64,000 nucleotides of DNA from JBBSDP01 sp963754335 (GTDB taxonomy: Bacteria > Planctomycetota > Phycisphaerae > Tepidisphaerales > Tepidisphaeraceae), in contig CAVWFQ010000003.1 of assembly GCA_963754335.1 (NCBI GenBank), positions 1,364,001 through 1,428,000 on the forward strand, read 5' to 3'. Below the pieces are notes generated by a model. It was given only the letters and a program-made list of their open reading frames with translations, searched no databases and was not told the origin of the DNA. The first letter of the stretch is position 1. Each line of letters opens with the position of its first letter. Both the position numbers and the translations under genes were made by a program. This document shows positions 35,832 through 46,048 of the stretch, piece after piece.

Positions 35832-36743
35832 CTACGCGGCTTGCTTAGCCGCCGCGGTGCTGGCCGCCTGGGCGATGGTCACTCGATTGCGGCCGCATTT
35901 CTTGGACTCGTACATCGCCGCGTCGGCGCGCTCAACAAAGGCGCGGTCGAACAGGTCGTGCGCCTCGGCCACGCCGAAGCTGCACGTTACCTTGAATGGC
36001 GTTCCCTGCTGGTGATAGACCTCGCGATCAATGGCGTTCCGCATCCGTTCTGCAAGGAGCGCCGCGTCATGAGCGTTCGTGTTCGGCGTGAGAATCACAA
36101 ACTCTTCGCCTCCCTGGCGGCAGGCGACGTCTTCGGTTCTGCAGAGATTCTGAATAATACCCGCCACCTTCCGAAGGACATGGTCCCCGAACGAATGGCC
36201 GAGAGCGTCGTTGATTTTCTTGAAAAAATCCACATCCAGCAGGATGCAGGAGAGAGGCTGTTGGGAGCGTTGACGGCGCGACACTTCCGCAGTCATTCTC
36301 TGCGCGAACATCGCGCGGTTTCCCAGGCCGGTCAACGCATCGATCAACGCCGTTTCTTCGAGCAATCGGATCAGATGGCTTGTTCGGAGCGATGCCCGCA
36401 CCCGCGCTTGAAGTTCCGCCCTGTTAAACGGCTTGGTCACGTAGTCGACGGCGCCGCGTTCAAGGCCGCGCACCTTCTCCTCTACCGAGGAGAGCGAAGT
36501 CAGGAAGATTACCGGAATTGACGCGGTTGACGGGTCAGCCTTTAACCGTTTGCACGCTTCGAATCCATCGATTCCCGGCATATCGACGTCGAGCAGGATC
36601 AGATCGGGCCGTATCGAGGCCGCCAGCGTGAGCCCAAAGCCGGCGTCGAGAGCCGAGTGAATGGTCACGTCTTCTTCAGAAAGGAGATTCGCCACAAGCG
36701 GGTGAATGTGCTTGGAATCGTCGATCACGAGAAGTTGCTGCAT
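35832..36743 (-). CDS. REC-GGDEF response regulator, intact cyclase motif
   Basis: This 303-residue protein has a receiver (residues 1-120: LLVIDDSKHIHP, phospho-acceptor in LILLDVDMPGIDG, switch FLTSLS, KPF) and a diguanylate cyclase domain from ALIDALTGLGNRAMF. The active-site loop is GGEEF. The inhibitory site RTED is five residues upstream, so it can make c-di-GMP and be feedback-inhibited. It is the last of three tandem paralogues downstream of a hybrid histidine kinase, which is the likely phosphodonor. Confidence 0.9.
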   Translation of the reverse strand: MQQLLVIDDSKHIHPLVANLLSEEDVTIHSALDAGFGLTLAASIRPDLILLDVDMPGIDGFEACKRLKADPSTASIPVIFLTSLSSVEEKVRGLERGAVDYVTKPFNRAELQARVRASLRTSHLIRLLEETALIDALTGLGNRAMFAQRMTAEVSRRQRSQQPLSCILLDVDFFKKINDALGHSFGDHVLRKVAGIIQNLCRTEDVACRQGGEEFVILTPNTNAHDAALLAERMRNAIDREVYHQQGTPFKVTCSFGVAEAHDLFDRAFVERADAAMYESKKCGRNRVTIAQAASTAAAKQAA

Positions 36744-36785
36744 GGCGTCCCTTTCGCATTTCGCGAGCGTGTGTTGGTGTGCGAC

Positions 36786-37697
36786 TTACGCAGCCGCCAG
36801 TACTTCTTGCGGCTCTTCGCCGGAAATCTGGGCGACGAACACGTTGTTGCGGCCCGACTTTTTCCCGCGAAGCAAGGCCGCCGCCGCCCGCTCGATGAGC
36901 ACGTCACCGCTGGCGATAACCGTGTCGGCTACCCCAAAGCTGCAGGTGGCTGCCAGGGTCGTTCCGTTCGCGGTCCGAAGTTGAGTTTCGATTTCCTGTC
37001 GAAGACGATCCGCCATCTGCGCCGCGTCTCCGCGGTTGGCGCTTGGAGCCAGAAGAATGAAACGTCCCTGCTCCAGACGGCAGACAATGTCTTCGGGACG
37101 GGAGCCGCTCAGGAGCACCCGTCCAACGGTACGAAGGACTGAATTGCCGACGAGTTCCCCGTACCGTTTGGTCAGTCCGTCCAGCCCATCCACTTCGCAT
37201 ATTGTGCAGGCGAGGGGACGGGCAGATCGTTGCGCGAGCGACAGTTGTGCGGGCAGGTGCGCCTCCAGGTAAGCACGGTTCCACAAGCCGGTGAAACCAT
37301 CAACCATCGCATTCGAATCCATCTGACGCCGCGTGCGAAGCGCCGCGCGCACCCGGGCACGAAATTCGTCAGGCTTGAACGGCTTGGTAATAAAGTCCGA
37401 TGCGCCGGCTTCCAGTCCGCTCACTTTGTCCGAGAGAACGGCGTCGGCGCTGAGGATTACAATCGGAATGGTTGCGGTGAGGGGGCTGGCCTTGAGGCGG
37501 CGGCATACCTCGAACCCGTCGAGCCCGGGAATGTCGATGTCCAGGAGGATCAGGGCAGGCGCCAGAGTTGCCGCGGCGGTGAGAGCTGTATCGCCGTCGT
37601 AGGCTGAATGTATAGCCAATGCGTCCACTTCAAGCAGCGCTTTCACCAGTTTGTGCATTGGAAGCGAGTCATCGACAACAAGTATGGTCGGCCGCAT
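36786..37697 (-). CDS. REC-GGDEF response regulator with degenerate active site (EQGRF)
   Basis: The start is ATG 37697 (MRPTILVVDDSLPMHK) with GAAGGAG upstream; 303 residues. The receiver is intact (LILLDIDIPGLDG, Lys in KPFKP). The cyclase domain begins MVDGFTGLWNRAYL, but the loop aligned to GGEEF reads EQGRF, so cyclase activity should be lost. The RPED inhibitory-site motif is kept five residues upstream, so the protein may instead bind c-di-GMP. It lies 42 bases before the intact paralogue. Confidence 0.87.
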   Translation of the reverse strand: MRPTILVVDDSLPMHKLVKALLEVDALAIHSAYDGDTALTAAATLAPALILLDIDIPGLDGFEVCRRLKASPLTATIPIVILSADAVLSDKVSGLEAGASDFITKPFKPDEFRARVRAALRTRRQMDSNAMVDGFTGLWNRAYLEAHLPAQLSLAQRSARPLACTICEVDGLDGLTKRYGELVGNSVLRTVGRVLLSGSRPEDIVCRLEQGRFILLAPSANRGDAAQMADRLRQEIETQLRTANGTTLAATCSFGVADTVIASGDVLIERAAAALLRGKKSGRNNVFVAQISGEEPQEVLAAA

Positions 37698-37964
37698 GCG
37701 TAGAACTCCTTCAGACAGGTCCGTGGTAAAGTCACAAGCGGAACCCGCATTCATCCCCTGTCTTCTTGTCGATCCGTTTGGCTTCCCGAATTAGTCGCAG
37801 TTGTTAAAAAAGTTCTCCTGGGCTCCACTCAGGCGCATCAATACCATGGCTCCCGCGGAGGGGCGCCCTTTGCGTGCCAGCCAACGACCGCGCGCGACGA
37901 AGGTCTGCGCGCACCGCCACCACTTGCGTGCGCCGACCATTGCCTTACCCGGGGCACGATCTGT

Positions 37965-38866
37965 TCACGCAACCGATCGCAGCTCCGAGGCCGCCGGACG
38001 GCTCACCCAGATGGAGTTGGGGCCGAGCTGCTTGGCCCGGTACATCGCGGCGTCGGCCCGGTCGATCAATGACAGGTCGGCGCTGGCCTCCGTGTCGGTT
38101 ACTCCAAAACTGCAGGTCACGCCCGCATCAATTTCACCGCGACGCCGGAGGTGGCGCTCGATCTCGGCGCGGGCCCGATCGGCCAGATGCGCCGCCATCG
38201 ACTGGCCGGTTCCCGCGACGAGAACGATGAATCGCCCGCTCCCGCCATAACAGACCGTATCCTCCGCGCGGCATACACTGAGAATGATTTGGGCGGCGGC
38301 CCGGAGGATTTCATCCCCGAACCGCTGTCCGTGTTTTCCGTTGATCGCGGACAGTCCGTCGATATCTCCCAGGATACAAGCCAGCGGACGGCCTGATCGC
38401 CTCACCACGGACAATTGCGCCTGCAGGTGGAGGTCGAGGTAGGTTCGATTCCACAGTCCCGTGAGACCATCGACCAGGGCCAACTTCTCCAGCTGATGCT
38501 TTGCCCGCAGGGCAGCGCCACCCTTGCCCGTAATTCCTCCGGCTTAAATGGCTTGGTGAGGTAATCGACTGCGCCCAGATCCAAACCGCGAACCTTGTCC
38601 ATCAATGTTCCGTCGGCCGTCACGAACATGACCGGGATTGCCGATGTCGCCGGGCCGGCTTTGAGCTGTCGACAGACCTCGAATCCGCCAAGCGCCGGCA
38701 TATCCACGTCAAGCAGAATGAGACCGGGTTGCAGCTCCGTTGCGGCAGCCAGACCGGACTCACCGTCCGTCGCGGAATGGACGACAATCGGATCTGCCTT
38801 CAGATGGGCGACGACCAGTTTGTGCAGATGCGGAGAGTCGTCAATAATCAAAATCGAATTCGACAT
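37965..38866 (-). CDS. REC-GGDEF response regulator, degenerate (GSGRF), frameshifted
   Basis: The start is ATG 38866 behind GGGAG (MSNSILIIDDSPHLHK). The receiver is complete up to KPFKPEELRARV. The frame breaks near 38515 and resumes at LALVDGLTGLWNRTYL. The active-site loop reads GSGRF instead of GGEEF, while RAED remains at the inhibitory-site position. It probably binds rather than makes c-di-GMP. It is the first of the three regulators after the kinase gene (38-base gap). A gap of nearly 270 bases separates it from the next. Confidence 0.83.
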
Positions 38867-38904
38867 ATTTTCTCTCCCGTACTCCAAAAAATGAGCCCCT
38901 TTTT

Positions 38905-41900
38905 TTATGACGCCGTGGCCAATGCCGGCTCGAATCCCTCCACCCGGCGGATCAACGCGATGAGCGACTCGACTTCCGCGCGAAGGGTCTCCAGGTCAAC
39001 CGAGGCCTTGATCGAATTCTCCGCCTTGGCCGCGGCTTCGGTAATCGAATCAAATCCGTAACCACCCCCCGCGCCGCGCAACTGGTGAACGGCTCGCTTC
39101 AGCAGATCAATTTCGTTCCTCTGCAAGAGATCATTGAGCCGATCCACCTCCTCCGGAAGACCCGCGACGAATTCTGCAATCAACTGCTTCATTCCGGGAT
39201 AGCTTGCGAGCGTGCTTACGATCGGGCCCGTCCTGAGCCCCGTCGAAGAGCCCTGCGCGCTCCCGACTGCTTGCGCCGGCGCCTGGCGGACGGCTTTGTT
39301 CAGGTCGTCCGCGGATTCCGGACGAGCCGGCTTGGCAATTTCTCCGAGATGTTGACTTACGGTTTTCAAGAGAGCCTCTCTTTCGATTGGTTTTCTGAGG
39401 TAGTCGGTGCAACCACATGCCAGGCACCGGTGCCGGTCTTCCGACATCGCGTTGGCGGTCAGCGCCACGATCGGGAGCTTGAATCCGAGGCGGCGCAGCT
39501 CTGATGTCGCGCGGTACCCATCCATCTCCGGCATCTGCATATCCATCAGGATCAGATCCAGCGGACGAGATTGCGCGATCTCGATCGCGATGCGCCCATT
39601 CTCCGCGATGACGACTTCTGCCCCGGCTCTGGTCAGGTGAGCGGCAAAGAGCCGCTGGTTGTCGCGCCCATCCTCGGCCAGCAGGATTCGCCCGCGGATC
39701 AGGATGTGCTCCCCGGCCGTCGGGTACTCCGCCGTCGGCAACATTGCTTCGCAAAGGCCGTGAATCATTTCTTCGCTGCAGGTTGCACCGGCATTGATCG
39801 AGACGGCGAAAGTGCTGCCAACGCCGAATTGGGAAGTGACGGTAACGTCGCCGCCCAGCAGCCGTGCCAACCGTCGGCTGATGCTCAGCCCCAGGCCTGT
39901 TCCGCCAAACCGGCGCGTCGTGGATTCATCCGCCTGCGTGAAGGGCCGAAACAACCGCAGCCGCTGCGCCTCGGTCATGCCGATGCCGCTATCGGTTACG
40001 TCCACCCGCAGGATGTTGGAACCTGCACCGTCCGCCTCGAACCGAACGTGAATCTCAACCGATCCAGTTTCTGTGAACTTCACCGCGTTTCCCAGCAGGT
40101 TTACCAGGATCTGGCGTAACCGCATCGGGTCAGTTTGAATCTGTCGCGGGATCAACGTGTCGAAAGTCGCATGGAACTCGAGTCCCTTTTCCGCGGCTCG
40201 CGGTCGCATGAGCGAAAGGATGTCCGAAATAAGCTGCGGCACGTCGCAGGTTACCCGCTCGACGGTCATTTCGCCTGCTTCAATCTTCGACAGGTCGAGG
40301 ATGTCGTTGATCAGATCCAGGAGATGCTTGGCATTTCGGCGAATCACGCCGACGAATTCCAACCGGTCGGAATTTCGCTGACACGGCTCCAGCATCATGT
40401 CGGCGAAGCCGACGATTGCCGTCATCGGCGTGCGAATCTCATGGCTCATGTTCGCCAGGAATTCGCTCTTGGCCCGGTTGGCCGCTTCAGCCTCTTCCTT
40501 GGCTGCCCGAAGCTCCGCCTCCACCTTCTTGTGCTCGGTGATGTCTTCGGCCAGGCCGGCGATCCGATAGACGTGACCTTCCGAATCCTTGATGGGAAAT
40601 CGGTGATCCCAGATCCAGCGCAACGACCCGTCGGGCCGGAGGATCCGATATTCCTCGAAGGTATTCGATCCAGCGCGTTGCCGCGAGATCGCTGCCTCCA
40701 CGCGAGCGCGATCCTCCGGATGCACCCAGTCCAGAAACGATTCCGAGTTCTCGTAAAGGGAAGAACACGACCGCCCCCATGTGTTGTTGTACGCGGGACT
40801 CACGTAAATCATTCGCCCGTCGCTGGAGTCCTGAAGGCAGAACACTTCGTCGATGCATTCGGCGAGTTGCCGGAATCGTCCTTCCGATTCCTTCAGGTCG
40901 GCCTCTGCGCGCTTGCTCCGAGTGACGTCGCGAAATACCGCAACGCCCCCTTCAACGCGCCCGTCGTCGTTCTTGAGCGGCCGCGCCGTGACGCTGAGCC
41001 AGACTCCCTCCGGCGCGAACGGAGATCGAACGAATACTTCCGCTTCGTTGACGATTTCACCGCGCAGCGACCGCGCCAGAGGCCGGTCCGCCAGCGGGCA
41101 GGGTGTTGCTGTATCCGATTGAAACAATTCGATGTCGCAGCATTTTCCTTCTCGGATCGCAGGAGCCGGCGCTGGCCCGAACCAACGTTCAGCGGCGGGA
41201 TTGTGCAGCGTTTCCCGCCCGGTCTGGTCCGCGACGATCACGCCGTCACCCATGCTGTTCAAGATGGAACAGAGAATGCGGGTCCGCTCTCTCAAGGCCT
41301 TTTCCGACACGGCCAGGGCCACGGACCGTTCCTCGGCGGCAGCGCTCCTTTCGGCAACTCGCTGTTCCAGCGTTCCGTTCAGCGCTTTGAGCGCCGACTC
41401 CGCCTTCTGAGCCTCGGTGATGTCCCGCGAGATGCAGACGAGCCCTGCGATTCGCCCCGTCAAATCCTTGAGGGGGACCTTTGTACGGGCGATCCACACC
41501 TGGTTTCCCCAGGAGTCGATCGCAGTTTCTTCGCGACAGATCGACACAAAACCAAGACGCACGATCTCGCGATCGTCCGAATCGCTTTGAGAATCAGGCT
41601 CGGCCGGGAAAAGCTCGTGTCTCGTCTTGCCGGTGATCTCGGAAGGAGACCGCCTGCCCAGGAATTGGGCGTGTGCGATGTTGCTGAGAATGAATCGCCC
41701 CTCGAAATCCTTGGCGTACACGGGGTCTGGCAGCGCGTCGATCAACGTTCGGAGCAGGTTGCGTTCCTCCTGGAGGTTGGCGGTCGAACGCTCGCGCTCG
41801 GTAATTTCCTGACGCAGCGAATGGTTCAGCGCTTCCAGTTCACGCGCCCGGGCTTCGAGGTGTTCGCGCAACCGATCGCCGTCAGCACGCGATGTTTCCA

Positions 41901-42309
41901 GATCCTCCGAGAGACGGTCCGTACTTCCCAGGGCCGAATAGATCGCATTCAGATCGCCGGTGCCCCAGGCATATCGCCATGTGAAGTAGACCAGGCCGAT
42001 CAGGGACAGGTCATACAGACGCCAGGCCGGCCAGAACATTTTGAGGGGGATAAAGAGGTACCCGCAGATCCCGCAGAAAATGAAGATGTTTTTGAGGCGT
42101 CCCAGCGCGTGCCTGGCTGGCATGTCTCGGACAAATGACCGCTCGCTTCGCCGCCACTGTAACGCGATCAGGACATATCCAGCGGCCACCGCCAGGTCGA
42201 GCACGACGGTGATCCAGATCCACGCAGTGTCGTGATTCATGCAGTGGGTCAGCGTGTGATATTGTCGTGCGCCGCCGGAGAACCATAGTGCCAGGTTGGA
42301 AAACCCCAT
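38905..42309 (-). CDS. Hybrid sensor histidine kinase (3 TM, PAS x3, HisKA, HATPase, REC, Hpt)
   Basis: This protein has about 1,134 residues. Three membrane helices near the N-terminus resemble the ethylene-receptor-like sensor module (CMNHDTAWIWITVVLDL). A coiled coil and three PAS domains follow (LIDALPDPVYAKDFEGRF is the first), then HisKA with FLANMSHEIRTPM, the HATPase with GTGLGLSISRRLARLLGGD, a receiver (LILMDMQMPEMDGY) and a C-terminal Hpt (LLKRAVHQLRGAGGGYG). It is a complete phosphorelay chain. The start is ATG 42309 with GAGGA upstream. Output is probably to the three downstream REC-GGDEF proteins. Confidence 0.9.
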   Translation of the reverse strand: MGFSNLALWFSGGARQYHTLTHCMNHDTAWIWITVVLDLAVAAGYVLIALQWRRSERSFVRDMPARHALGRLKNIFIFCGICGYLFIPLKMFWPAWRLYDLSLIGLVYFTWRYAWGTGDLNAIYSALGSTDRLSEDLETSRADGDRLREHLEARARELEALNHSLRQEITERERSTANLQEERNLLRTLIDALPDPVYAKDFEGRFILSNIAHAQFLGRRSPSEITGKTRHELFPAEPDSQSDSDDREIVRLGFVSICREETAIDSWGNQVWIARTKVPLKDLTGRIAGLVCISRDITEAQKAESALKALNGTLEQRVAERSAAAEERSVALAVSEKALRERTRILCSILNSMGDGVIVADQTGRETLHNPAAERWFGPAPAPAIREGKCCDIELFQSDTATPCPLADRPLARSLRGEIVNEAEVFVRSPFAPEGVWLSVTARPLKNDDGRVEGGVAVFRDVTRSKRAEADLKESEGRFRQLAECIDEVFCLQDSSDGRMIYVSPAYNNTWGRSCSSLYENSESFLDWVHPEDRARVEAAISRQRAGSNTFEEYRILRPDGSLRWIWDHRFPIKDSEGHVYRIAGLAEDITEHKKVEAELRAAKEEAEAANRAKSEFLANMSHEIRTPMTAIVGFADMMLEPCQRNSDRLEFVGVIRRNAKHLLDLINDILDLSKIEAGEMTVERVTCDVPQLISDILSLMRPRAAEKGLEFHATFDTLIPRQIQTDPMRLRQILVNLLGNAVKFTETGSVEIHVRFEADGAGSNILRVDVTDSGIGMTEAQRLRLFRPFTQADESTTRRFGGTGLGLSISRRLARLLGGDVTVTSQFGVGSTFAVSINAGATCSEEMIHGLCEAMLPTAEYPTAGEHILIRGRILLAEDGRDNQRLFAAHLTRAGAEVVIAENGRIAIEIAQSRPLDLILMDMQMPEMDGYRATSELRRLGFKLPIVALTANAMSEDRHRCLACGCTDYLRKPIEREALLKTVSQHLGEIAKPARPESADDLNKAVRQAPAQAVGSAQGSSTGLRTGPIVSTLASYPGMKQLIAEFVAGLPEEVDRLNDLLQRNEIDLLKRAVHQLRGAGGGYGFDSITEAAAKAENSIKASVDLETLRAEVESLIALIRRVEGFEPALATAS

Positions 42310-42594
42310 GCTGTTCCTCAAAGCAGTTCCGTCGCTTTCAGCATTTCCCCTGAGTTGCTCCCGCGTGAGTGGTATCGGTGCCGAACCGGCACGATATAAC
42401 CGCCAGAATCAGTCGAAATGAATATATTTTTGTGCTCTTGAGCGATCCGGTAATAGGTGACGCCACGAGCTTGACGCGCCTGTCCTGAGCGCGGTCGAAG
42501 GGCCCGATCCAGATCCGAGCATGCTCGAAAATCGAGAGTTGCCGTCTAAAACCGATGGGGGCTGGGATCTGGAGCGTGAACAATCGAACTCGGA

Positions 42595-42966
42595 CTATGC
42601 GGCGTATTTTTTGATGAGCTCGATGAGTTGATCAGGGCAGAAGGGCTTGACCAGATAATCCGTCGCCCCACATTCCAGCCCACGCTTTCGACTCGCATCG
42701 TCATCAAGAGCGGTAACGATGACCACCGCAGTACTGGCGGTGCCGGTTTCGCGTTTGAGTTGCAGGCAGACTTCGAATCCGGTGGTATCCGGCAACATCA
42801 GATCCAGAAGCACCAGGGTCGGAGGAAATTGCTGCGCCGAGAGCAGGGCGGAATGCCCGTCGAGCGCCGACCGAACCGGAAGACCTGCAAGCTCTACGAA
42901 GTGGCACATGAGCTTATTCAGCATCGAATCGTCATCGACGACCAGGACTTCCCCGGCAGGCTTCAT
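42595..42966 (-). CDS. Single-domain response regulator (CheY-like)
   Basis: This 123-residue receiver domain alone has VLVVDDDSMLNK, phospho-acceptor Asp in LVLLDLMLPDTTG, Thr in VIVTALDDD and Lys in VKPFCP. It starts at ATG 42966 (MKPAGEVLVV). With no output domain, it may carry phosphate between the hybrid kinase and other partners. About 285 bases separate it from the kinase gene on the same strand, so co-transcription is possible. Confidence 0.85.
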   Translation of the reverse strand: MKPAGEVLVVDDDSMLNKLMCHFVELAGLPVRSALDGHSALLSAQQFPPTLVLLDLMLPDTTGFEVCLQLKRETGTASTAVVIVTALDDDASRKRGLECGATDYLVKPFCPDQLIELIKKYAA

Positions 42967-43115
42967 AGTCGCTTCCTTCATGAGTCTGTAAATATGCAAC
43001 GGGCAATTCTTCATCGGCAGGATGCCGACCGAGAATCACCGTCAAATCGGACCGAATTGGCGAAATCCGCCGTTGAATCCCGGAAAATTCCCGGTGGACA
43101 TCCGGCCGGGTGGGA

Positions 43116-44992
43116 TTAATCGATCCGCTGAAGGTCCCACATCTCACGATACAGGCCCGGCCGAGCCAGCAATTCTTCGTGGGTGCCGCGGTCAAGAATC
43201 TTTCCCTTGTCCAGCACCAGGATCTGATCGGCGCCACGAACGGTATAAAGCTGATGCGTCACGACAATGCGCGTGCGTCCGGCGAACCGGGTGGCCAGCG
43301 CATCGCGGATGAGGCGGGCGGTGGCGTTGTCGATGTTGGCGGTGTACTCATCGCAGACGATCACCTGAGGGTCGCGCAGAAACAGGCGGCCCAGCGCGAT
43401 GCGCTGCCGCTCGCCGCCCGATAACGTGGCCCCGCCGGGTCCGACGGGAGCGTCGAGACCGCCGAACGCAGATCGCTTTTCCACGAGTTCATCCAGCCGG
43501 GCCAGGCGAACCGCCTCGGTGAGTAACGCGTCTTCGGCCGTTCCCTGGGCGTCGGTCGCGCCAAGGGTGAGGTTGTCGCGGATGGTGGAATCAAAGATGA
43601 ACGGCGCCTGCGGAATGAATCCCACAATTCGCCGCAACTCCAGCACCGCCACCTCATGCAGCGGCGCGCCGCCCAGGCGAATGGAGCCGGTCGTCGGGTC
43701 CAGCAGTCGCAGCAGCAGATGAAAGAGCGTGGTCTTCCCGCTCCCTGACTGGCCGACGATCGCCGTGAAGCTGCCGGCATTGATCGTGAAAGTCAGATCA
43801 TGCAGCACCGGCGGGGCATCCGGTGAATACGCGAAACCGACTCTTTCAAACTCGACGCGACCATCGGCCACGGAATGCGGCCTGGCGCTGTCAATCACTT
43901 CCCGCGTTTCGAGCAGCTCGCGAACTTTGGCAAACGACGGCGCAGCCCCCGCGGTGCGCGTCCCGAACTGCGCCAGTTGAACCACCGGCCCGCGGATGAA
44001 CGCGAGGACCGACACGAATGTGACCGCCATCGCCAGGTGCGCGCCCTGCGCCCGGCGGCCCCCGGCATGGAAGCGGTGAGAAAGTAGTATCCAAAATACA
44101 GAATGCTGAAGAGCAACTGCGGCGCGAGCGACCCGATCGAGCCCCAGAAAAATGTCGAGATGACGGCGCGCTGCTGGCGGGCCAGCCGCCGATCGTATTC
44201 CTCCACCGCGCGCCCAAACCGCCCCGAGGCGGCCAGATCGCGATAACCGGCCACGCCTTCAATGTATTGGGTCATTGCCATTTCGCTGGCCATCTGCGCC
44301 TCGATGGCCGAGCCCATGACCCGGCTGTTCGAACGTTTGGCCGCCAGTGCGATGACGAGCGCCGCCGCCAGGCAAAGGATCGCATAGGGCAACGCGAACC
44401 AGGCCATAATGATGAACGCCACCAGGAGGACGAAGACCTCGCCGGTCGTTTGCGTGAGCCCCGGCGCGAGGAAATCGCGAATCTGCTGCACGTCCCCGCC
44501 GACCCGGAAGGCCATCGCTCCGATCGAGTGTGATCCCGCCTGCCCGGCGGGGAGTGCGCCGATCTTGCTGAAGAGCGCCACCTTGATCCGCCGACCGATC
44601 GACTCGGTCAGCCGGGTCGAGAGATATTCGGCCAGGAATTGCCCGCCAATCGCCAGCAGCGAAGCAACCAACAGCGCGATCAAGCCCAGGTAAACTGATC
44701 GCGGCCCAACGGATCCGCCATCAGTCAGTCGGACCAATGCAACGGGGGCGAACGCCGGCGCCATCTGAAGCCCCGCCACCGACAGCAGTAGGGCGACAAT
44801 CGCCACCGTCTGCAGTCGATGCCCCGTCGTGAACCGCCAGAAATAAGTCACGTCCTTAATGCTCAATCCCGGCGGACGAAATAAGGGGGCGGCGCCCCGA
44901 GGGCCAGGCAAACCAGGCGCAGCGACATCCCCGGGCGGTCCGGGTAGCGGCAGATCGGTTTGTAGCTCCATCGCGGGCGGCAGGGGGTCCAT
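43116..44992 (-). CDS. ABC exporter (membrane plus ATPase), frameshifted
   Basis: This half-transporter has about 625 residues. A Pro-rich N-terminal leader and a six-helix exporter membrane domain precede a break near 44050. The second frame carries the rest of the membrane domain and the nucleotide-binding domain: Walker A GQSGSGKT, Q-loop IPQAPF, signature LSGGERQRIALGR, Walker B VIVCDEYTA and the switch His in VVTHQL. The Walker B end is Asp-Glu as required. It probably exports lipid or peptide as a homodimer; the substrate is unknown. I chose ATG 44992 because the upstream ORF extension looks non-coding. Confidence 0.85.
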
Positions 44993-45150
44993 AACCTTAG
45001 TTGACGTCTTTCGTTGGCTGCCTCCGTTTATAAACCAAGCGACGCCGAAATTGCGATTTGTCGACCCAAGGGTGCCCGAGCGTTTGGTCAGGATTGGCAT
45101 TGCTATCTGATCTATTTTTCGAATTCCGTTCCACAGCTCTGCCACGGATC

Positions 45151-45175
45151 CGACATAATCCGACATAATCCGACA
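45151..45175. repeat. Tandem CGACATAATC repeat upstream of the ABC exporter
   Basis: There are two perfect copies of the decamer CGACATAATC (45151-45170) and a third partial copy (CGACA). They lie about 160-180 bases upstream of the exporter start and precede an AT-rich stretch. They could be a regulator-binding site, since one helical turn separates the copies. No other copy was noticed in the window. Confidence 0.6.
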
Positions 45176-45230
45176 CTTTTTTGACCTATATGACCAAATA
45201 TATCTTGATTGTATAATATATGCAATGTAT

Positions 45231-45590
45231 TCATTTCGTAATGACGTCGCGGTCCGGTACATCGTTGAGAAAATCCTCCCAGTTCGTTCTTTTTACAGGT
45301 GGGTCGGTAATGCAGCAGCAAAGAATTCCTTTGTCATCGAACTGGGCGTAGATCCGTTCCCATTGAAAGTGGTCGGCGACGAGGGGGCCGATAACACAGG
45401 GACCGCCATTCAATCCATATGAACGGCCGCTCAGTCGCTCAAATACAAAAAGAAGCGCCAGTTGGTGCTCTGTGCGTTGGGACGGGGGGCCTAGTTGCTC
45501 GATCACTTTATCGCGAGTAGTCGTGCCCACCTGGATGGGTCTTAAATTTTGTTGTCGTGGGCAGCACCAAACGTAGAATGTAGTTTTCAC
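45231..45590 (-). CDS. Small BamE/SmpA-like protein
   Basis: This 119-residue ORF includes IQVGTTTRDKVIEQLGPP, the characteristic opening of BamE/SmpA-type domains (Gly-x-Thr-x-x-x-Val...Leu-Gly-x-Pro), and later strands WERIYAQFDDKGIL typical of that fold. It has Cys residues near the N-terminus but no clean lipobox; the true start may lie further upstream in another frame. It lies upstream of, and on the same strand as, the ABC exporter gene. The call rests on the motif only. Confidence 0.5.
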   Translation of the reverse strand: MKTTFYVWCCPRQQNLRPIQVGTTTRDKVIEQLGPPSQRTEHQLALLFVFERLSGRSYGLNGGPCVIGPLVADHFQWERIYAQFDDKGILCCCITDPPVKRTNWEDFLNDVPDRDVITK

Positions 45591-46048
45591 CGAAGGACCG
45601 CGACGTGCTTTGCGTACAGATCCCTATTCTTCGTGCCTTGGGGCTTCCACGGGGCCCGCGTCTCCCCGATCGTCAGATCCTTTTCAACGTTTGGGACGGT
45701 TTGCGGTTTTCTGCGGTCTTCGAGATATGCGACTCCGGAAAAGGCCGTGCCAAAATCGATCCTCATGATGGATATTTGTGCTCTCGAAAAGAGTGATTCT
45801 CAGGCGTGGTGAGTGTAGCGAATTGACGGATTAAAGCGCAATGGTTCTTCAATTGCTCGACGACCACCCGCCAAGATGAGCTGTGGCTCTTTCACGCATT
45901 CACTGAGCTTGGAGCGTGGAGGGATATGCCAGATCTCGGGCGACATAGAGGGTGGTTAGCGACTTGATTGCCGCGAAAGTGGCGCGACTCGGCTCGATGG
46001 AGTGCAGATCGCAACGGCATGCTGAAACCGGGAAAGCGAGCGACAGGG
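45591..46048. other. 458-bp region without a recognised gene
   Basis: Short ORFs on both strands have low-complexity translations and no known motifs. The region lies downstream of the SEL1-repeat gene and upstream of the BamE-like ORF, which points toward the ABC gene. No hairpin or repeat was recognised. Confidence 0.5.

Noticed and set aside
40135..42138. 667-residue plus-strand ORF opposite the histidine kinase
   Set aside because: Antisense to well-conserved PAS/HisKA domains, so a shadow reading frame.
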